57,500 nt of DNA, taken from the NCBI GenBank assembly GCA_009746045.1, contig RPFO01000065.1:2347984-2405483 (forward strand). The letters are read 5' to 3'. Numbering within the stretch: the stretch's first letter is position 1; every line of letters starts with the position of its first letter. The notes below the pieces were generated by a model. It was not told where the DNA came from. It ran no database searches and saw only the letters and a list, made by a program, of their open reading frames with translations. The stretch comes from Mesostigma viride. Its lineage: Eukaryota > Streptophyta > Mesostigmatophyceae > Mesostigmatales > Mesostigmataceae. This document shows, piece after piece, positions 21,024-32,254 of this stretch. The position numbers and the translations under genes are program-made.

Positions 21024-22267
21024 CTATTTCCATGGCAGCTACCTCAGGTTCATCCAACTGGACAAGCTTGGACACCTTAGGCTCCTTCTTGGCTCTTTGC
21101 AAAGCCTGTACAATATCTGATAGACGCACACCCCTAGGCCTGGTGTCGGGCCGTTCCGGAGGTGCAGCCTGTCCGCCTGCTTGCCCAACCACCGTATGTG
21201 AAGGTACCCCAGGGGGCGGGCCAGGGTCACCCTGAGGGCTCGATACAGCTGTAGCACCCTGATCAGGAAGTTCCACGTCACCCCCGCCTTGTACACCAAC
21301 GGGCACCTGGAAGAGGTCTCCTTGATTACCTCCCCGGGGACGGATCTTTGACCAGGACAGACGGTGCACTGCTTGGGAGCCATCAATGGCCACCCAGCAC
21401 TTATGGCCAGCGGCTTCTACTCGGGTCACCACCCCATCATGCCAGCTGCCACGTTTCCCTGGAAAGCTTGGCTCCTTCCACACAACAACCTGTTGTCCAA
21501 CGTTAGGTTCTAGGACACTCCAGCCCTTGTCTTTCTGCCTCAGCTTGAGGAACTTGGCCTCTAGCTTCTCCTTCCATGCCTGCTCAGCATCAGCTGGCAG
21601 CATCCTGGTGTGCAGCATAAGAGGATTGATGGCAATGTCACCAAAGAACACGGGAGTCCTGAGGTTCAGCCTATCCTCCACAGAACGTAGCCATGCAGAT
21701 GTCACAATGGCAGATGACGTCCTTGGAATCCTCTCCACCAGCAGCACAGTCTTGATCTCTTGGATGGCTCTCTCCACAACCCCTTGCTGGCCGTGGCTCT
21801 CCCTGGTGGGTGTAATCAGCAACTCTGGAAATTCTGGCAGGTTCTCACAGCACTCAAACTGAATGTCACACTGCAGCAACTCCAACCCAGGGTACCTGCT
21901 CCTTGTCAACTTCAGAGCAGCAATCAACGTAGGCTTCTCCATGTCAGGCAGGATCTCTAGGGTCGTGTACTTGGTATATCTGTCCACTGCCACCAGCAGC
22001 TTCAAACCCCTGATTCTCTGAATATCTACATGCACATGGCCTGGCTGCAAAATAGGAGACCTGGCATGAGACTGCTTGGGCTTAATTTCTAGCAACTAGC
22101 CTGCACCTGCAAGCTTGAGCAACCTGTTGGCAGATGGAGTACAACTCACTTCCTCCCAGCCGTCTAGCAACTTGCAAAGACTGAGCTGCATGGCCAAACA
22201 TGGTATGCAACCTTGAGGCAATGTCATACAAGAGAGAAAATCTTTTATTGTCATTATTAGTTAGCAC
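21024..22267 (-). pseudogene. Integrase of element 2
   Basis: On the minus strand, 22267-22085 carries an HTMFGH zinc-binding start and a degenerate Cys pair (CRC). The core follows in another frame from 22095 to 21024. It includes HVHVDIQ, LLQCDIQF and QGVVERAI as D, D and E, with 30 residues between the last two. A C-terminal GQQVVVWKEPSFPGKRGSWHDGVV segment resembles the DNA-binding end of element 1 integrase. The frame runs on without a stop until the copia insertion and then into the protease, so integrase precedes protease here as well. Confidence 0.85.
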
Positions 22268-22269
22268 TC

Positions 22270-22635
22270 AAGGTATGTACAGATCCCTTATGTACAGGAG
22301 GCACCAGGGTCGTGCCTGTCAGACTGTCTCCAGCCCTATCCTCATCCTGACCATCCTGTGCCAGTCCTGCACGGTCAGAATGCTTCTGAGATCCACCTAG
22401 CTGGGTCCACAGCACCAGGTCCTACCTCAGGCTCAGCCCCGCCATGGCGGGCACGTTGGCGAGTAACCACTGCAGCTACAGCTGGCATACTCTCTGTGGT
22501 AACCAAGCTTGCCCCATCGTGTCCAATAGGCTCTGTCACTAGAGCATGGGGCTGCCCCTCACTGCCGTCACTAGCAGCTACATTACACACCCCTGGGGGC
22601 ACCCTCCAGGGTTCAGGGATGTGTGCAGGCTCAAG
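22270..22635 (-). pseudogene. Gag-integrase linker of element 2 (decayed)
   Basis: Protein-like but frame-broken sequence on the minus strand lies between the Gag knuckle and the integrase zinc domain. Low-complexity Ala/Gly/Val/Arg and Asp/Gly stretches are seen in two frames. No motif is recognised. By position it corresponds to the linker at about 5830-6180 in element 1. Confidence 0.45.
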
Positions 22636-23010
22636 TCAATGATCAACAGCCTTGCCCTTGCCCTTATCCTGGGATGGACCAGCCTTCTCCTTGCTGCCAC
22701 CCTGAGCTGGCTTGCTCTGACCTTCCTGCCTCAGGTACGAGGGACACTCATTCCTGAAGTGACCCTTCCCTTGGCAGAAATAACATTCCACCTGACTGAT
22801 GTCCCGTGAGGTCCCACTGCTGGATCCAGCCTTGGGAGGACCACCCACCCTCTTGAAGTCAAACTGGGACTGTGGAGGTCCCGACTTCGGAGGTGTCCCC
22901 CGTCCAGCCATTCTGCCACGCCCCCTCCTGGACCTTCCTCGACCCCTAGAAGAGGTCTCAGGCCCCCTCGAGGACGCTGGGCCCCCGTGGCCCGATCCCC
23001 TCATGGACCC
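22636..23010 (-). pseudogene. gag: Gag of element 2, zinc knuckle region
   Basis: The minus-strand frame is rich in Gly, Arg and Ser (RGRGRSRRGRGR), followed by a CX2CX4HX4C knuckle CYFCQGKGHFRNEC and a Lys/Gly-rich tail. It would bind element RNA. It lies downstream of the capsid part, from which it is separated by the insert at 23011-24350. Confidence 0.8.
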
Positions 23011-24350
23011 CATAGTCCGTAAATGGTATGTTATAACATACCATTTGACTCCCCGCCAAAAACGGCGCCGCGCCAGTGGCGCCGCGCCACTTCTGGCGGA
23101 TGCCACGTGTCCGGTGGGTCCGGGGACACTTAGGGACGAAGGTGATGCATAGGTTTGGGTGTTATATTCGCCATAGCCGGGTAATTACAACGTGTATTGA
23201 GAAAGTATCACGTGACTTTGGCGGGAAATTTTCACTCGCGCGCGCGCGTAACTAGATATGGCTGCTAGCGTGCCGTTATCAAGGAAATTTTGCGTCTCGC
23301 GGCTTGTAACGGTTCAGAATGTTGCTCAGAATGATGATGCGTGATTTTCGTAGGTCAGGGGTGGCCAGATGAATAGCATTGGTAAAATACAGGTAGGAAA
23401 TTACTGCTTTCTTGGTCGTCAGTACCATATGAGTAATGGCATGTCATATTTTGATTTTCTTCTTATGGCCCGGCAGTCTGCGCCAGCCCGAGCACCCAGT
23501 TTTGATACGGGGCATCCGCAGCAGCGTCCCTGTGAATTCGGATGCGTTTATAGGTCATCTTTGCTCAGAACATCAACCTGGTAACCATGGCGGATGCATT
23601 CATTGTGCGGCTATGGCGGCCTATGCCTGGAAATCATTAGCCAGTGTGAGATATGAGGGTCCCGGCCAGCAGAAGCCGGAAAGGTCGTGATCAAGCCAGG
23701 TACGGCAACGTGTTTGCATGTTGTTTGCCGCGGAATACGCCTGCCATGCATTATAGTTGACGAGTTTATTGGTGCAGCATTTAGCAAGCTTCCATGCCTG
23801 CTGTAAAGAGTGGTATCAGCCCTGTGAGTGCTCAGTTTATGGCATTTCCTTAGAGTATACCACCCCGTTAGTTCAGGTAGGCAACCCGTTTGCATTCCAG
23901 CACTTTTGCCAGTCTTTTGTAGCTTGTTATAATGCATTACTGTGTTGCATGTCATAGATGGCTGTCTACGCGCGCGTAACCCACACACGTATATGAGCGT
24001 GGTGCCATGTGCAAAACTCAATTCTGAGTGGCCCCCCCTGGTATGGGGATGCCTGAACTACCTAATAAAATTATCCAACCTTGACATTGGTGTTTACAAC
24101 CCTCCCCTGAAAAAAAGGGGGGGGGTCCATGGTGTGATGCATGAAAATGTTCGTCTTTTGTCCAACTTTGACTGAGAATATCATGCAACCCACTTACGGG
24201 ACTCAAGATATTATTGCATATTCTGAAAGTCCTTGAAGTGTAGATATTCCTAGCACCTTGGTTGAGGGTATTTGGAGTAGCGGTCAGGGAGTTATGATTT
24301 TTTTCATTTTCAGGGGTATTTGTTTGCAAAAAATGGCAATACGGACTATG
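23011..24350. mobile_element. Inverted-repeat element inside the Gag of element 2
   Basis: Both ends read CATAGTCCGTA as inverted repeats (23011-23021 and 24340-24350), with weaker similarity for some ten bases further in. It splits the Gag coding region of element 2 between capsid and knuckle. The inside has no homology to element 1 and no recognisable ORF; the 136-codon minus frame at 23611-24021 has no motif. Target duplication is unclear (CC at most). It is probably a non-autonomous DNA transposon. A CG-rich hairpin (GGCGCCGCGCCAGTGGCGCCGC) lies near 23063-23084. Confidence 0.6.
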
Positions 24351-25150
24351 CCGCAGGCTCAGCCAGTGCCTCCTCGTCCCCTTGACGTGGGCGCTTACCG
24401 CCTACATACTTGCCGCTGAAACACTCATACAGCTGGTCCGTCATGGCAGCCCAGCCATGGACTTGGCGCATGTGGATGGTCACGTTGTCCATCGTGACAG
24501 GATCCAGCTGCAGCGACTTGAGAAAGTCGCCCATGGCCATCCGGTCGGCAACGAAGAAACCTTTGGCCATGGCGTCCTCCCTCAGCTTGACGAAGTCTTC
24601 AAATTAAGGCGTGGACCACTAGCTGCCCCTTGATGGGCTTGTAGTCCAGGTACTCCTGCTTCAGGTGAGAACCATCTATGGTCCTCTTATCACTTAGGAA
24701 CACCCTGAGGCGCGTCATAAACGCAGCCCAGGTATCCCCCGCTGTATGTCGCTCCCGGACGAACTTGAACAGCCGCCTTGCCGACTGCCGTATGTAGGCA
24801 CTAGACGCCAGGATGCGAAGCTTGTCACCGGTGTAGATGTCCGTGTACAAGTTCATGTCCTCCAGCATCCTCTCAGCGTCCCGGGGCTGCCAATTGTCCT
24901 TGATGGACTGAAACTGGCTTAGCACCGCGTACCCCTCGGCTACGGTCGGCCGCCTAGGCGCTGCTTGGTCTGCTGCTGGCGCGTTCTGACCGCCTTGAGA
25001 TCCTTGGCTCTGATCATCCGCCAGCCCAGCCTGGTCCCCTAGCGCCGGGACTCCACCGCGTCCATCGCGTCCATCGCGTCCATCCATATCAGCGCCGCGC
25101 CGCTCAAAGCCGACACCGCGCCCTCGTTGGTCAAATGCTCCCTCACTCAT
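24351..25150 (-). pseudogene. gag: Gag of element 2, capsid region
   Basis: On the minus strand, 25150-24599 begins with an Arg/Gly/Asp-rich segment and then a helical capsid-like stretch (LFKFVRERHTAGDTWAAFMTRLRVFL). A one-base frameshift near 24600 leads into 24597-24351 (EDFVKLREDAMAKGFFVADRM...). Both pieces align by eye with element 1 at 5130-5360 and 5355-5510. This is the structural protein domain of the particle. Confidence 0.7.
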
Positions 25151-25177
25151 GATGGCCCCTGTTCAGGTCTGCTACAA

Positions 25178-25575
25178 CTGCCAGCCAAGTGGCCAAACAG
25201 CAATTAAAGCAATATAAGCTGCTGAACAAGAAGGGAAATGACAAGTGTTACCACTCAGTCAAGACCACCACGGTCACCCGCGGGCGCTTCCTGGTTTTCC
25301 TTGTCGCTGTCACTGTCGCTGTCGCTCACAATGATGAGCTCTGGCACCCTGCTGCCAGCAGCATCGTCGTCAGCCCGCTGTCGGCCCGCGATGACAGCGT
25401 CGTCACCGTTAGTGTAGTAGACAGGTGACAACCCGTCGTTACCACCCCGCGGGTTGTATCTTGGCACCTCGCGGTCGCCAAGCTCCTCGTCGCCTAGATC
25501 AGCGACCCACACAGCGCCCACCTCAAGGTCACTGTCGTAACCCAGAGGGGCGAACTCCTCCCACCGCGTCAGACC
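25178..25575 (-). pseudogene. Probable Gag N-terminal region of element 2, part 2
   Basis: The minus-strand frame at about 25560-25255 is acidic: WEEFAPLGYDSDLEVG near its start and a SDSDSDSDKEN tract near its end. No known domain is seen. Its position between LTR and capsid suggests the N-terminal part of Gag, comparable to the Ser/Ala-rich start of element 1 Gag, but direct similarity is weak. Confidence 0.45.
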
Positions 25576-26050
25576 GGGCCCACTTCAAATGTTCCGAAAA
25601 GTGTGACACTTTTTGTCGTTTTTTCGACTTTTTCGACGATCGTCACTCTGCAGAGTGATTCGTCGTGCGAAATCGTGCGAAATTGTGCGAAAGTTGCTGA
25701 AATCGTGTGAAATTTGCTGAAATCGTGCGAAATTTGCTGAAATCGTGCGAAATTTCATGTGAAAAATGTCGACGGTAAAAAATTTTGATGTCCACAACGT
25801 GTGTGAATTCATGCGAAATTTTGTCAAACGTCACTCCCCAAAACGACCCTTGGTTGAAATCCATGCGAAATCGTGCGAAATCATGCAAAATTGTGCGAAA
25901 TCGAGCGAAATCGTGCGAAAATGTGTGAAAATGTTGCGAAAATCACGCGAAAATCACGCGAACTCGTGCGAAATTTTATTTTTTTTTTGCGAAAATAGCG
26001 AAAAAGTGTCACACACTTGGCTTGGACGGCGGAACATTTGAAGTGGGCCC
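25576..26050. mobile_element. MITE with GGGCCCACTTC inverted ends and GCGAAAT repeats
   Basis: Perfect 21-bp terminal inverted repeats begin GGGCCCACTTCAAATGTTCC (25576-25596 and the complement ending at 26050). The inside is AT-rich and built from many short units around GTGCGAAAT, TGCTGAAAT and GCGAAAAT. It encodes nothing credible. No clean target duplication is visible; the palindromic CCGGGCCC end blurs the boundary. It interrupts the N-terminal Gag region of element 2. Confidence 0.8.
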
Positions 26051-26721
26051 GGCCGTCACTCGAACGCGAAGAGGTTGGGGCAGTTCCTGAAGAGGAACTC
26101 TCCTTCGCTCCGGATTCCTGCCGACTCGTGCCGCACGCTGACCTCGGGTGATGGCTTCCTCAGCCGCCTCGACCTCTGCTATAGCCGCCTGTAGCGCTCC
26201 GCCCCGCGTCGCTCACGTCGAACTGGTCCCGCTGCGAATCCCTCGTCGCCAATTACGCCTGCGAACGCACGTTGTACGCCCGCACCCGCCGCTGCCTGCA
26301 CGAACTCGCGTCGCACCGCACCAGCTGGCTCCGCAGCTTCTCCTCGCCTGGCCACCAACTCCGCACGCACCCGGTCAACTAAGGCTGTAATCACAGTCTG
26401 TATTCCGACCAGACCGTGTAACTCTTGCTCGATGTCGTCGACGCTCCGGTGTGCCGGAACGACGATGGTCCGGACGTGCTGCAGAATGCGCTCCCAATCC
26501 TCGACCTGGTCGTCGACGAATTGCGCAAAGTTGCGATCAACAGGTGGCCGATCTGCAAGCAATAAAGATAAATCTCGAACCACACGACGCAATTCAGGCG
26601 AAATGGAACCACCAGCAGACTGCCGAGGAAACCGGAAATTCTGCTGCCGTTGTTCTTCCTGCACCATTCGACACCCGACGAGCTTCACCGCTTCGTCAAC
26701 GCTGCACGCAGCAAACAGCAA
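26051..26721 (-). pseudogene. Probable Gag N-terminal region of element 2, part 1
   Basis: A minus-strand frame of about 180 codons (26721-26179) begins some 40 bases after the 5' LTR. It is Arg/Glu/Val/Ala rich with a helical WERILQHVRTIVVPAHRSVDDIEQEL stretch. It has no ATG at the indicated start and no recognised domain. Its place directly after the LTR argues for the start of Gag. Confidence 0.5.
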
Positions 26722-26761
26722 CGACCCTTCTGGCCGTTCCGTCGAGACTGCTTGTAATTTG

Positions 26762-27230
26762 AGTTAACGTTTCCAAACGCAATGTATACAGTAAGGACAT
26801 GGTTGCAATGCAGCAATGTGTGAATGTGGTTGGAACGGAGCTTTGTTAAAATTGGATAATGTTACAGCGCTCACACACTTGAGGCTTATACACGAGTTTG
26901 CCAAGTCAAGGCAACACACGTGAGGCGGGCTCGCAAGAGATGCCCAATTGGCACTGGCCTATTCTTTGTATACTTGTGCACTGTGCTTTGCTAGTCCTGA
27001 GCAGCCTAGGAGGCCTGCTCAGTAATAACACTCCCGGTACAGTATTCACAACCTGTACAGCGCCCAGATCCTATACAGTAGGTCTGCCATACAGGCACAG
27101 TGACCACAGAGTACAGTCAACAGTGATTATTGCATCTGCACCTAGAAGTCCAGGACTAAGCCTGCGGTACCACAAGATCACAGGTTAAGGTTCCTATTTC
27201 CTGCGTACGACGTATTAATCCAATACCGTC
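26762..27230 (-). repeat. 5' LTR of element 2, downstream part (469 bp)
   Basis: It matches 11417-11885 with about four differences. On the plus strand it ends in the TC target (27229-27230) at the CACTA-like insertion. The rest of the LTR is at 42736-42967. Confidence 0.93.
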
Positions 27231-27286
27231 CACTATACTTTTCGTCCGAGGGTAGTAAAAAGGATCCGAGGCGTAAATTACGAGGT
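27231..27286 (+). repeat. Left terminal inverted repeat of the CACTA-like element
   Basis: This is a perfect inverted match to 42680-42735. It is followed by scattered TACTACCTAGATCCGAGGCG-like words up to about 27360. Confidence 0.95.
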
Positions 27287-27517
27287 CTTATCTTACTACC
27301 TAGATCCGAGGCGTGAGATCCAACGCCGTAATCATTACTACCTATCATCCTACGTAGTAATTTTACTAGCCGTAAGTAAGAGTAACGTTACGACTGCACA
27401 TCTTTGGTAGTACATTACCGACAGAGTAAATTTTTTCCAGGTAAATAGGTGTACGTTTATTCCAAATATAGCCAGTAGGTAATCCCTGCTAAGCCTAGGG
27501 TATCAAGATGTCAGTGG

Positions 27518-30500
27518 CTAAAACGGAGCCTTACTAGACCACGGAAGCCACTGGACTTCTAATGGGTTATCATTGGGCATGTGGGTAAAGATCCTGTTTT
27601 TGCCCATGAGGTCATGAAAGATCTCAAGTGGGCTGGGCTTATCCTGGTCCGCGCCAGGGTCCCAGATTTTGTTTTGTTCATTTGCAACCATCCAGTAGCG
27701 TCGCATGCCGGAGTTCCATAGGTAAATGAAGGAGACTGGGGGTCTCCTTTGGCATGAAGGAGACTGGGGGTCTCTGCCCTTTCTCCTGTAGTGCACACAC
27801 AGGGATTAAAAGCACTTCGGTGCTCCGTGACTCCCCAACGGGAGCACGAGTTTAATTAATTAATTAATTAATAGGTAAATGAAGCGTGAGAGAACCCCAG
27901 CTTTGTCGAAAACTGTGCGCCTATTGAACACCACATCGTTTCGCACCGTCCAGATTGTATATAACATGCATGTGCGGAGCCATATCCACGCTTGTTGTGA
28001 AAAGGTGAGCTCCAGGCCAGGGGTGCCAGTGATGCCAAAGATAATTGAGCGGGTAGACACCGGTATGATAGGCTCAGACGTCCAGGCTGCCCATAAACCA
28101 ATCAACCAGGTCCAAACTCCCTGGAGGTTACACCATAAAAATCGGTGTTCCACAGTTTCAGTGGGGTTGGTACATAAACATGTAGCAGGGTGTTGAAATC
28201 GCCGGTGGAGGATCTCCCCGACCCCGATGGACCGGTGCATCAAGAGGTGTTGTACGTCGGTCGCGCGGCGATCAATCAGCGGGTGGTCAGCGGCGAGGGT
28301 GATGTTGCGGACCCAGGTGTGGCCAGGCCACTCAGTAGCGCCCCAGCGTGTCCGTCCGGGGTGGAATTGATGGTTTTTATGCAAGAGCATTGTGTAGCCC
28401 CACTCTGCCGTGTACTCGTAAAGGCCTTTTACAGTTCTGCTGTCACCCTGATTTAGCACCCAGCCAAATTCCACTGGATCCAATGACAACATGTCCAGGC
28501 GGGTTGATCCCACATGTAGCCAAATAATAGCAGCGTCTGGAAGGTTGGGGTTGGGTTGGTATACACATGATTGTTCAAGGGACCAAGGTACAACCCGAAT
28601 CCGGTGGCATAGCTGGGTGGGGAGGAACACCACTGCAGTTGTAAGTTGAGCCAGACAGCCATTGTGGCCGCTCAGCGGCGCCAGTAGTTGAACGTGCAGG
28701 GTTCCAAGGGGGAGTTCTGCGATCACCTTCCCCGAGCATGTTGCGGTCGTGCTGTATGGACAAAAGCAGCACCATTCACCAGCTTTATAGGGGGCACGGG
28801 GAGAAGTCATGAGTGTGTGCCAGCGGGGGGTATGGCTTGTACTAGCGCGGCCCAGGCAGCATAAGTAGGCATATTGGGGACCCAGGCAGCCAGTTCGTTA
28901 TATGTTAAGAGGCGGTAGCAGTCACCGTGGAGAATATACAGGTGGAGAATAGTGGTTACAGGGTGGGGGGATGTTATGAAGCCTTCATAGGGGTTAGGGC
29001 CACTTAAGCATCCAAAGGGGCGATTAAGGGGGTTGAGGTATATATCATTAAAGAATAGGGGTTGGCGTGCAACTTCCTCACGTAGTGTGGGGAATAATAG
29101 GCGGTCGGGTTTAAGTGCCATAAAGCCTTGCCATATACGAGCCCAGTACCAAGGAAGACCTCTGGTGAGCTTCGGGGAGGGGAGGCGAGCAGTAAGCAGT
29201 GCGGCTCCAGAGTGCCAGGAAATACCATTGGAGTGATGAGTAAGACGTGAGAGGGTTACACGTGCCAGAAGACATCCAGGGTGGGTGTTGACACCAATGT
29301 GGGCAGAGATAACTTGTTTGGCATACACAGACCATAAACGCCATTGCATATTGTGTAAGCCTAGTCCTCCAAGAGGCCACGGCATAAAAGACATTGACTC
29401 TCTGATCCATCCGTGTACCTGGCGGCTGAGATCGCTCGATTTTTTCCAAACAAAGTTATGCCCCAGTCGTTGAATAAGAGACACGGTGTGTTCATCCGGT
29501 GGGTGGGCCTGACCGAAGTACAGCAGCTTGGAGAACAGCAGCTGGTTCGTAACGAGGACCTTGCCCCGGAGGCTGAGGCGGTGTACGCCAGCCCAGCGGT
29601 TGGCCACCTGTTGTACACCAGTAAGTTTGCCCAGTTGTTGTGATTCGTCGTATAAAAAGGTTTTGACTTCCAATAACCTCCCTTCGGCTGTCCGACCGAT
29701 AGGGCAGTTATGCAAAAGGTGGTATCCTCCTGGCGGGACCCATGTCACCGCCAGGTTAGTAGGTTGGAGAGTCGGGTTGGTTGTTCTGCCAATATGCAAG
29801 CCCGTGGACTTTTGCACGTTGCAGCGTTGTTGGGAGGCGGTACAGTATGTAGATATGTTCTCAAGCACAGCATCAACATCACGCAGGGAGGTGCAAATGT
29901 TAGTAGTGTCATCGGCGTAAGCAGTTTGAAACAGACCACGTGTGTGGTGAGGGAGGGGGTAGCCTTGAATACGGCTGTCCTGTTGATGAAGAAAGAAGAG
30001 GCCAGCGTGAGCGAGCAGAAAGAGAAGGGGAGAGAGACAGTCGCCTTGTGGGAGAGAGCGTGTGCTATGGCCTATTGGGATTTATGTCCATTAATTAGTA
30101 GGTGCCAAGTGAGGGATTTGATCATGCCTAGACTGACCTTAATAAGTTTAGGTCCAAATCCAAGCCCGTGTAGTATAGCCTCGAGGTATTTCCAACATAT
30201 GCGGTCGAATGCCTTTTCAAAATCCCAAAATAAAATAAGACCTATAATATTGTTGCGCCATGCGTCATCAACAATGTCCATGATCATGGTGATGCTGTCG
30301 CTGATGTGTAGGTTGGACCTGAATCCAACTTGTTCCGGGCCGATCAGATTATCTAGTACACTGTAGAAACGGCGTTGCAAGAGTTTGCTGGCTAGTTTGT
30401 AAGGGACTGTGAGCATGCGAATGGGTCTATAATTTTTCCAACTTGTTTTATCCCCTTTTTTGTGTAAGAGGATGAGGATTGTTTCCGACCACTGGCCCAC

Positions 30501-32070
30501 AACAGTTTCGGTGTTCCAGATTTCCAGGATGCATTGGTATAGATCCCTGCCTATGAGGGGCCAGAACGTTTTAAAAAACTCTACTGGAAGGCCATCTGCA
30601 CCAGGTGCGCTACCGGTTTTGAGATGTTGGAGTGCTAGAGATGTTTCTTCCATAGTGGGGCTGGCGTCTAGTAGAGCTTGTTGTGACGGAGAGAGGCGGT
30701 GGGGAATTGCATCGAGGATTTTTTGTGTGGCTGTATTTGCAGAGGGTCGGGTTCTGTCCGGAACAGGGTGGAGAAAAAAGCATGTCCAGATTGTAGGATG
30801 TCTTGGGGGTGGTATGGGTGCCAGTCTCGTCTGTAATTTCTGTGATGGTGGTTTGTGAGCGCGGGGGTGGGATAAATGCAAAGAATTCCTTATTCATTCG
30901 TTCACCCTTGACATGCCACCATGTATTTTCCACATCTAGGGCTTCTGCGTGGCGTTCAAGGCGTAGCTTATCCATCTCAGTCTGGCACAGTTGCAGTCGT
31001 GTTAACTCGTGCGGGGCTAGGCGGGGTTTGGATTGCAACATAGTAATAACGCGTTTGTAGTAATTGTAGTCTTTGCCTTTTATGCGGCGTTGTTCTAGAT
31101 CGTAGGCCTTAGAGGAGTCAAGGATGTGCGAGAGGCATGCTTGCATCCAGAGAGTAGTGCTTGGGTATTCTACTTGCTTGGTTTTCCAGTCCCGCCATTG
31201 TTCTCGGACTAGGGAGCGAAAGGCGGGGTCAGCCAGCAGCTTTTTATTGAGGCGAGGGACGCCTGGTCCTCTGGGGGGGCTGGAGTGATACACCATGGTG
31301 AGAAGGCAGGGGTAGTGATCAGAAAAAACTGTGGAGCGTATGACCTCTGCGTGACAAATGAGGGATGCCCAAAAGGGTGACATAAATATGTAGTCTAGAC
31401 GGCTAGTGATGCGGGTGCCCTGACGAGTGGACTCTCGAGTATGCAGATGGTCGCGAGGTTTGATAACATCCTGTAGTGAGAGGCGTGTGAGGTGGTTGGC
31501 TAACGAGGTCGTCTCAAGCCCAAGGCCATGGTCTAGGTCAACATTAAAGTCACCCATTAGTATGACCTCATGAGATTGGTCCAGGAGGGGGGCAACCATA
31601 GCAAACAAATCATCAAAAAATTTTATACGGTCAGAGTGTTCGTTGGGGGCATATACCGATATAATATAGCCAGTCTTACCGCCCCAGGAGATGCATTGCC
31701 GGGTCCAGCGACCCTGCCATGTGTTGGGAGCAGTATCTGTGTGCTGGGCCCATGGGTGCAGTTGAACATGAGGGTGTGGCGGACGTCGATATTGTAGCAA
31801 TGCAGTGCCTCCACTAGTCCCCCGTGCCCATGCCCATCTGCGTTCCATGTCTGGGGTGCGTCTTGTAAAGGATTGTAGCGCTTTGGCGTCTATTCCAGGA
31901 AATTTATGTTCTTGTAGGCCTACCCAGATTTCATGAGATGGGCCGACATAGGGTTGGGTGATACTGGCTAGTTGTGCCTGGAGCGCAGATATTTTAGACT
32001 GTCCCTGGGTGCGAACACCATAAGTATTTAAACCCTGAACGTTCCAAGATATTATAGTAAGTTGACTCAT
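27518..32070 (-). pseudogene. LINE ORF2: endonuclease and reverse transcriptase (frameshifted)
   Basis: Reading from 32070 leftwards, the endonuclease shows SWNVQGLN, LQEHKF, VYAPN, MGDFNVDLD, SRLDYIF and FSDHYP (to about 31300). After a frameshift near 30880 the RT follows: GSAPGADGLPVEFFK, KNYRPIRML, GFRSNLHISD, DFEKAFDR and, after a second shift near 30070, PQGDCLSPLLF and YADD at 29908-29919. After 28807 the C-terminal part (28810-27518) has CLCTNPTETVEHRFLWC, a CCHC-like L1 motif. The SINE-like unit at 27732-27870 interrupts the last 80 codons. These are the enzymes for target-primed reverse transcription, but this copy is not functional. Confidence 0.9.
27732..27870 (+). mobile_element. 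SINE-like insert S1 in the LINE
   Basis: The 139-bp unit is flanked by a 14-bp duplication ATAGGTAAATGAAG (27718-27731 and 27871-27884). It contains a repeated GGAGACTGGGGGTCTC block, then CTTCGGTGCTCCGTGACTCC and CAACGGGAGCAC, which fold into a hairpin, and ends in a (TTAA)n tail. Removing it with one duplication copy makes the LINE ORF2 C-terminus continuous in frame. Confidence 0.88.
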
Positions 32071-32122
32071 AAGTTAGTAGAAGGGGAGAGAATGCAGAAG
32101 GATGCGAGCGTTGGCGTACCTC

Positions 32123-32254
32123 TCATGCCTTGGAAGACGACGCACGCGCCCGCTTGGTTGCGTCGGCTGTGGTGACCGTTGGCTGCGCCCGTTTGGCCGA
32201 GGGGTCGTCCTGCGCTGTCGCTTCCTCGAGAGAGCCAGTTGAGGAGGGCATCAT
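32123..32254 (-). CDS. Possible short LINE ORF1
   Basis: A 43-codon minus-strand frame begins MMPSSTGSLEEATAQ, ends RARASSSKA and lies 53 bases upstream of ORF2. It is basic and Ser/Ala/Thr rich. It is far shorter than typical LINE ORF1 proteins and has no RNA-binding motif, so it may be a remnant or chance. Confidence 0.25.
   Translation of the reverse strand: MMPSSTGSLEEATAQDDPSAKRAQPTVTTADATKRARASSSKA

Noticed and set aside
26762-27230. First reading of 11417-11885 and 26762-27230 as complete 469-bp LTRs
   Set aside because: Those boundaries gave no target duplication. Adding 11886-12115 and 42736-42967 gives 699-bp LTRs with AGTTA/TAACT ends, AGTCC duplications and a polypurine tract in the right place.
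27518-32070. A functional LINE
   Set aside because: At least two frameshifts in the RT region and a SINE-like insert in the C-terminus rule out activity of this copy.
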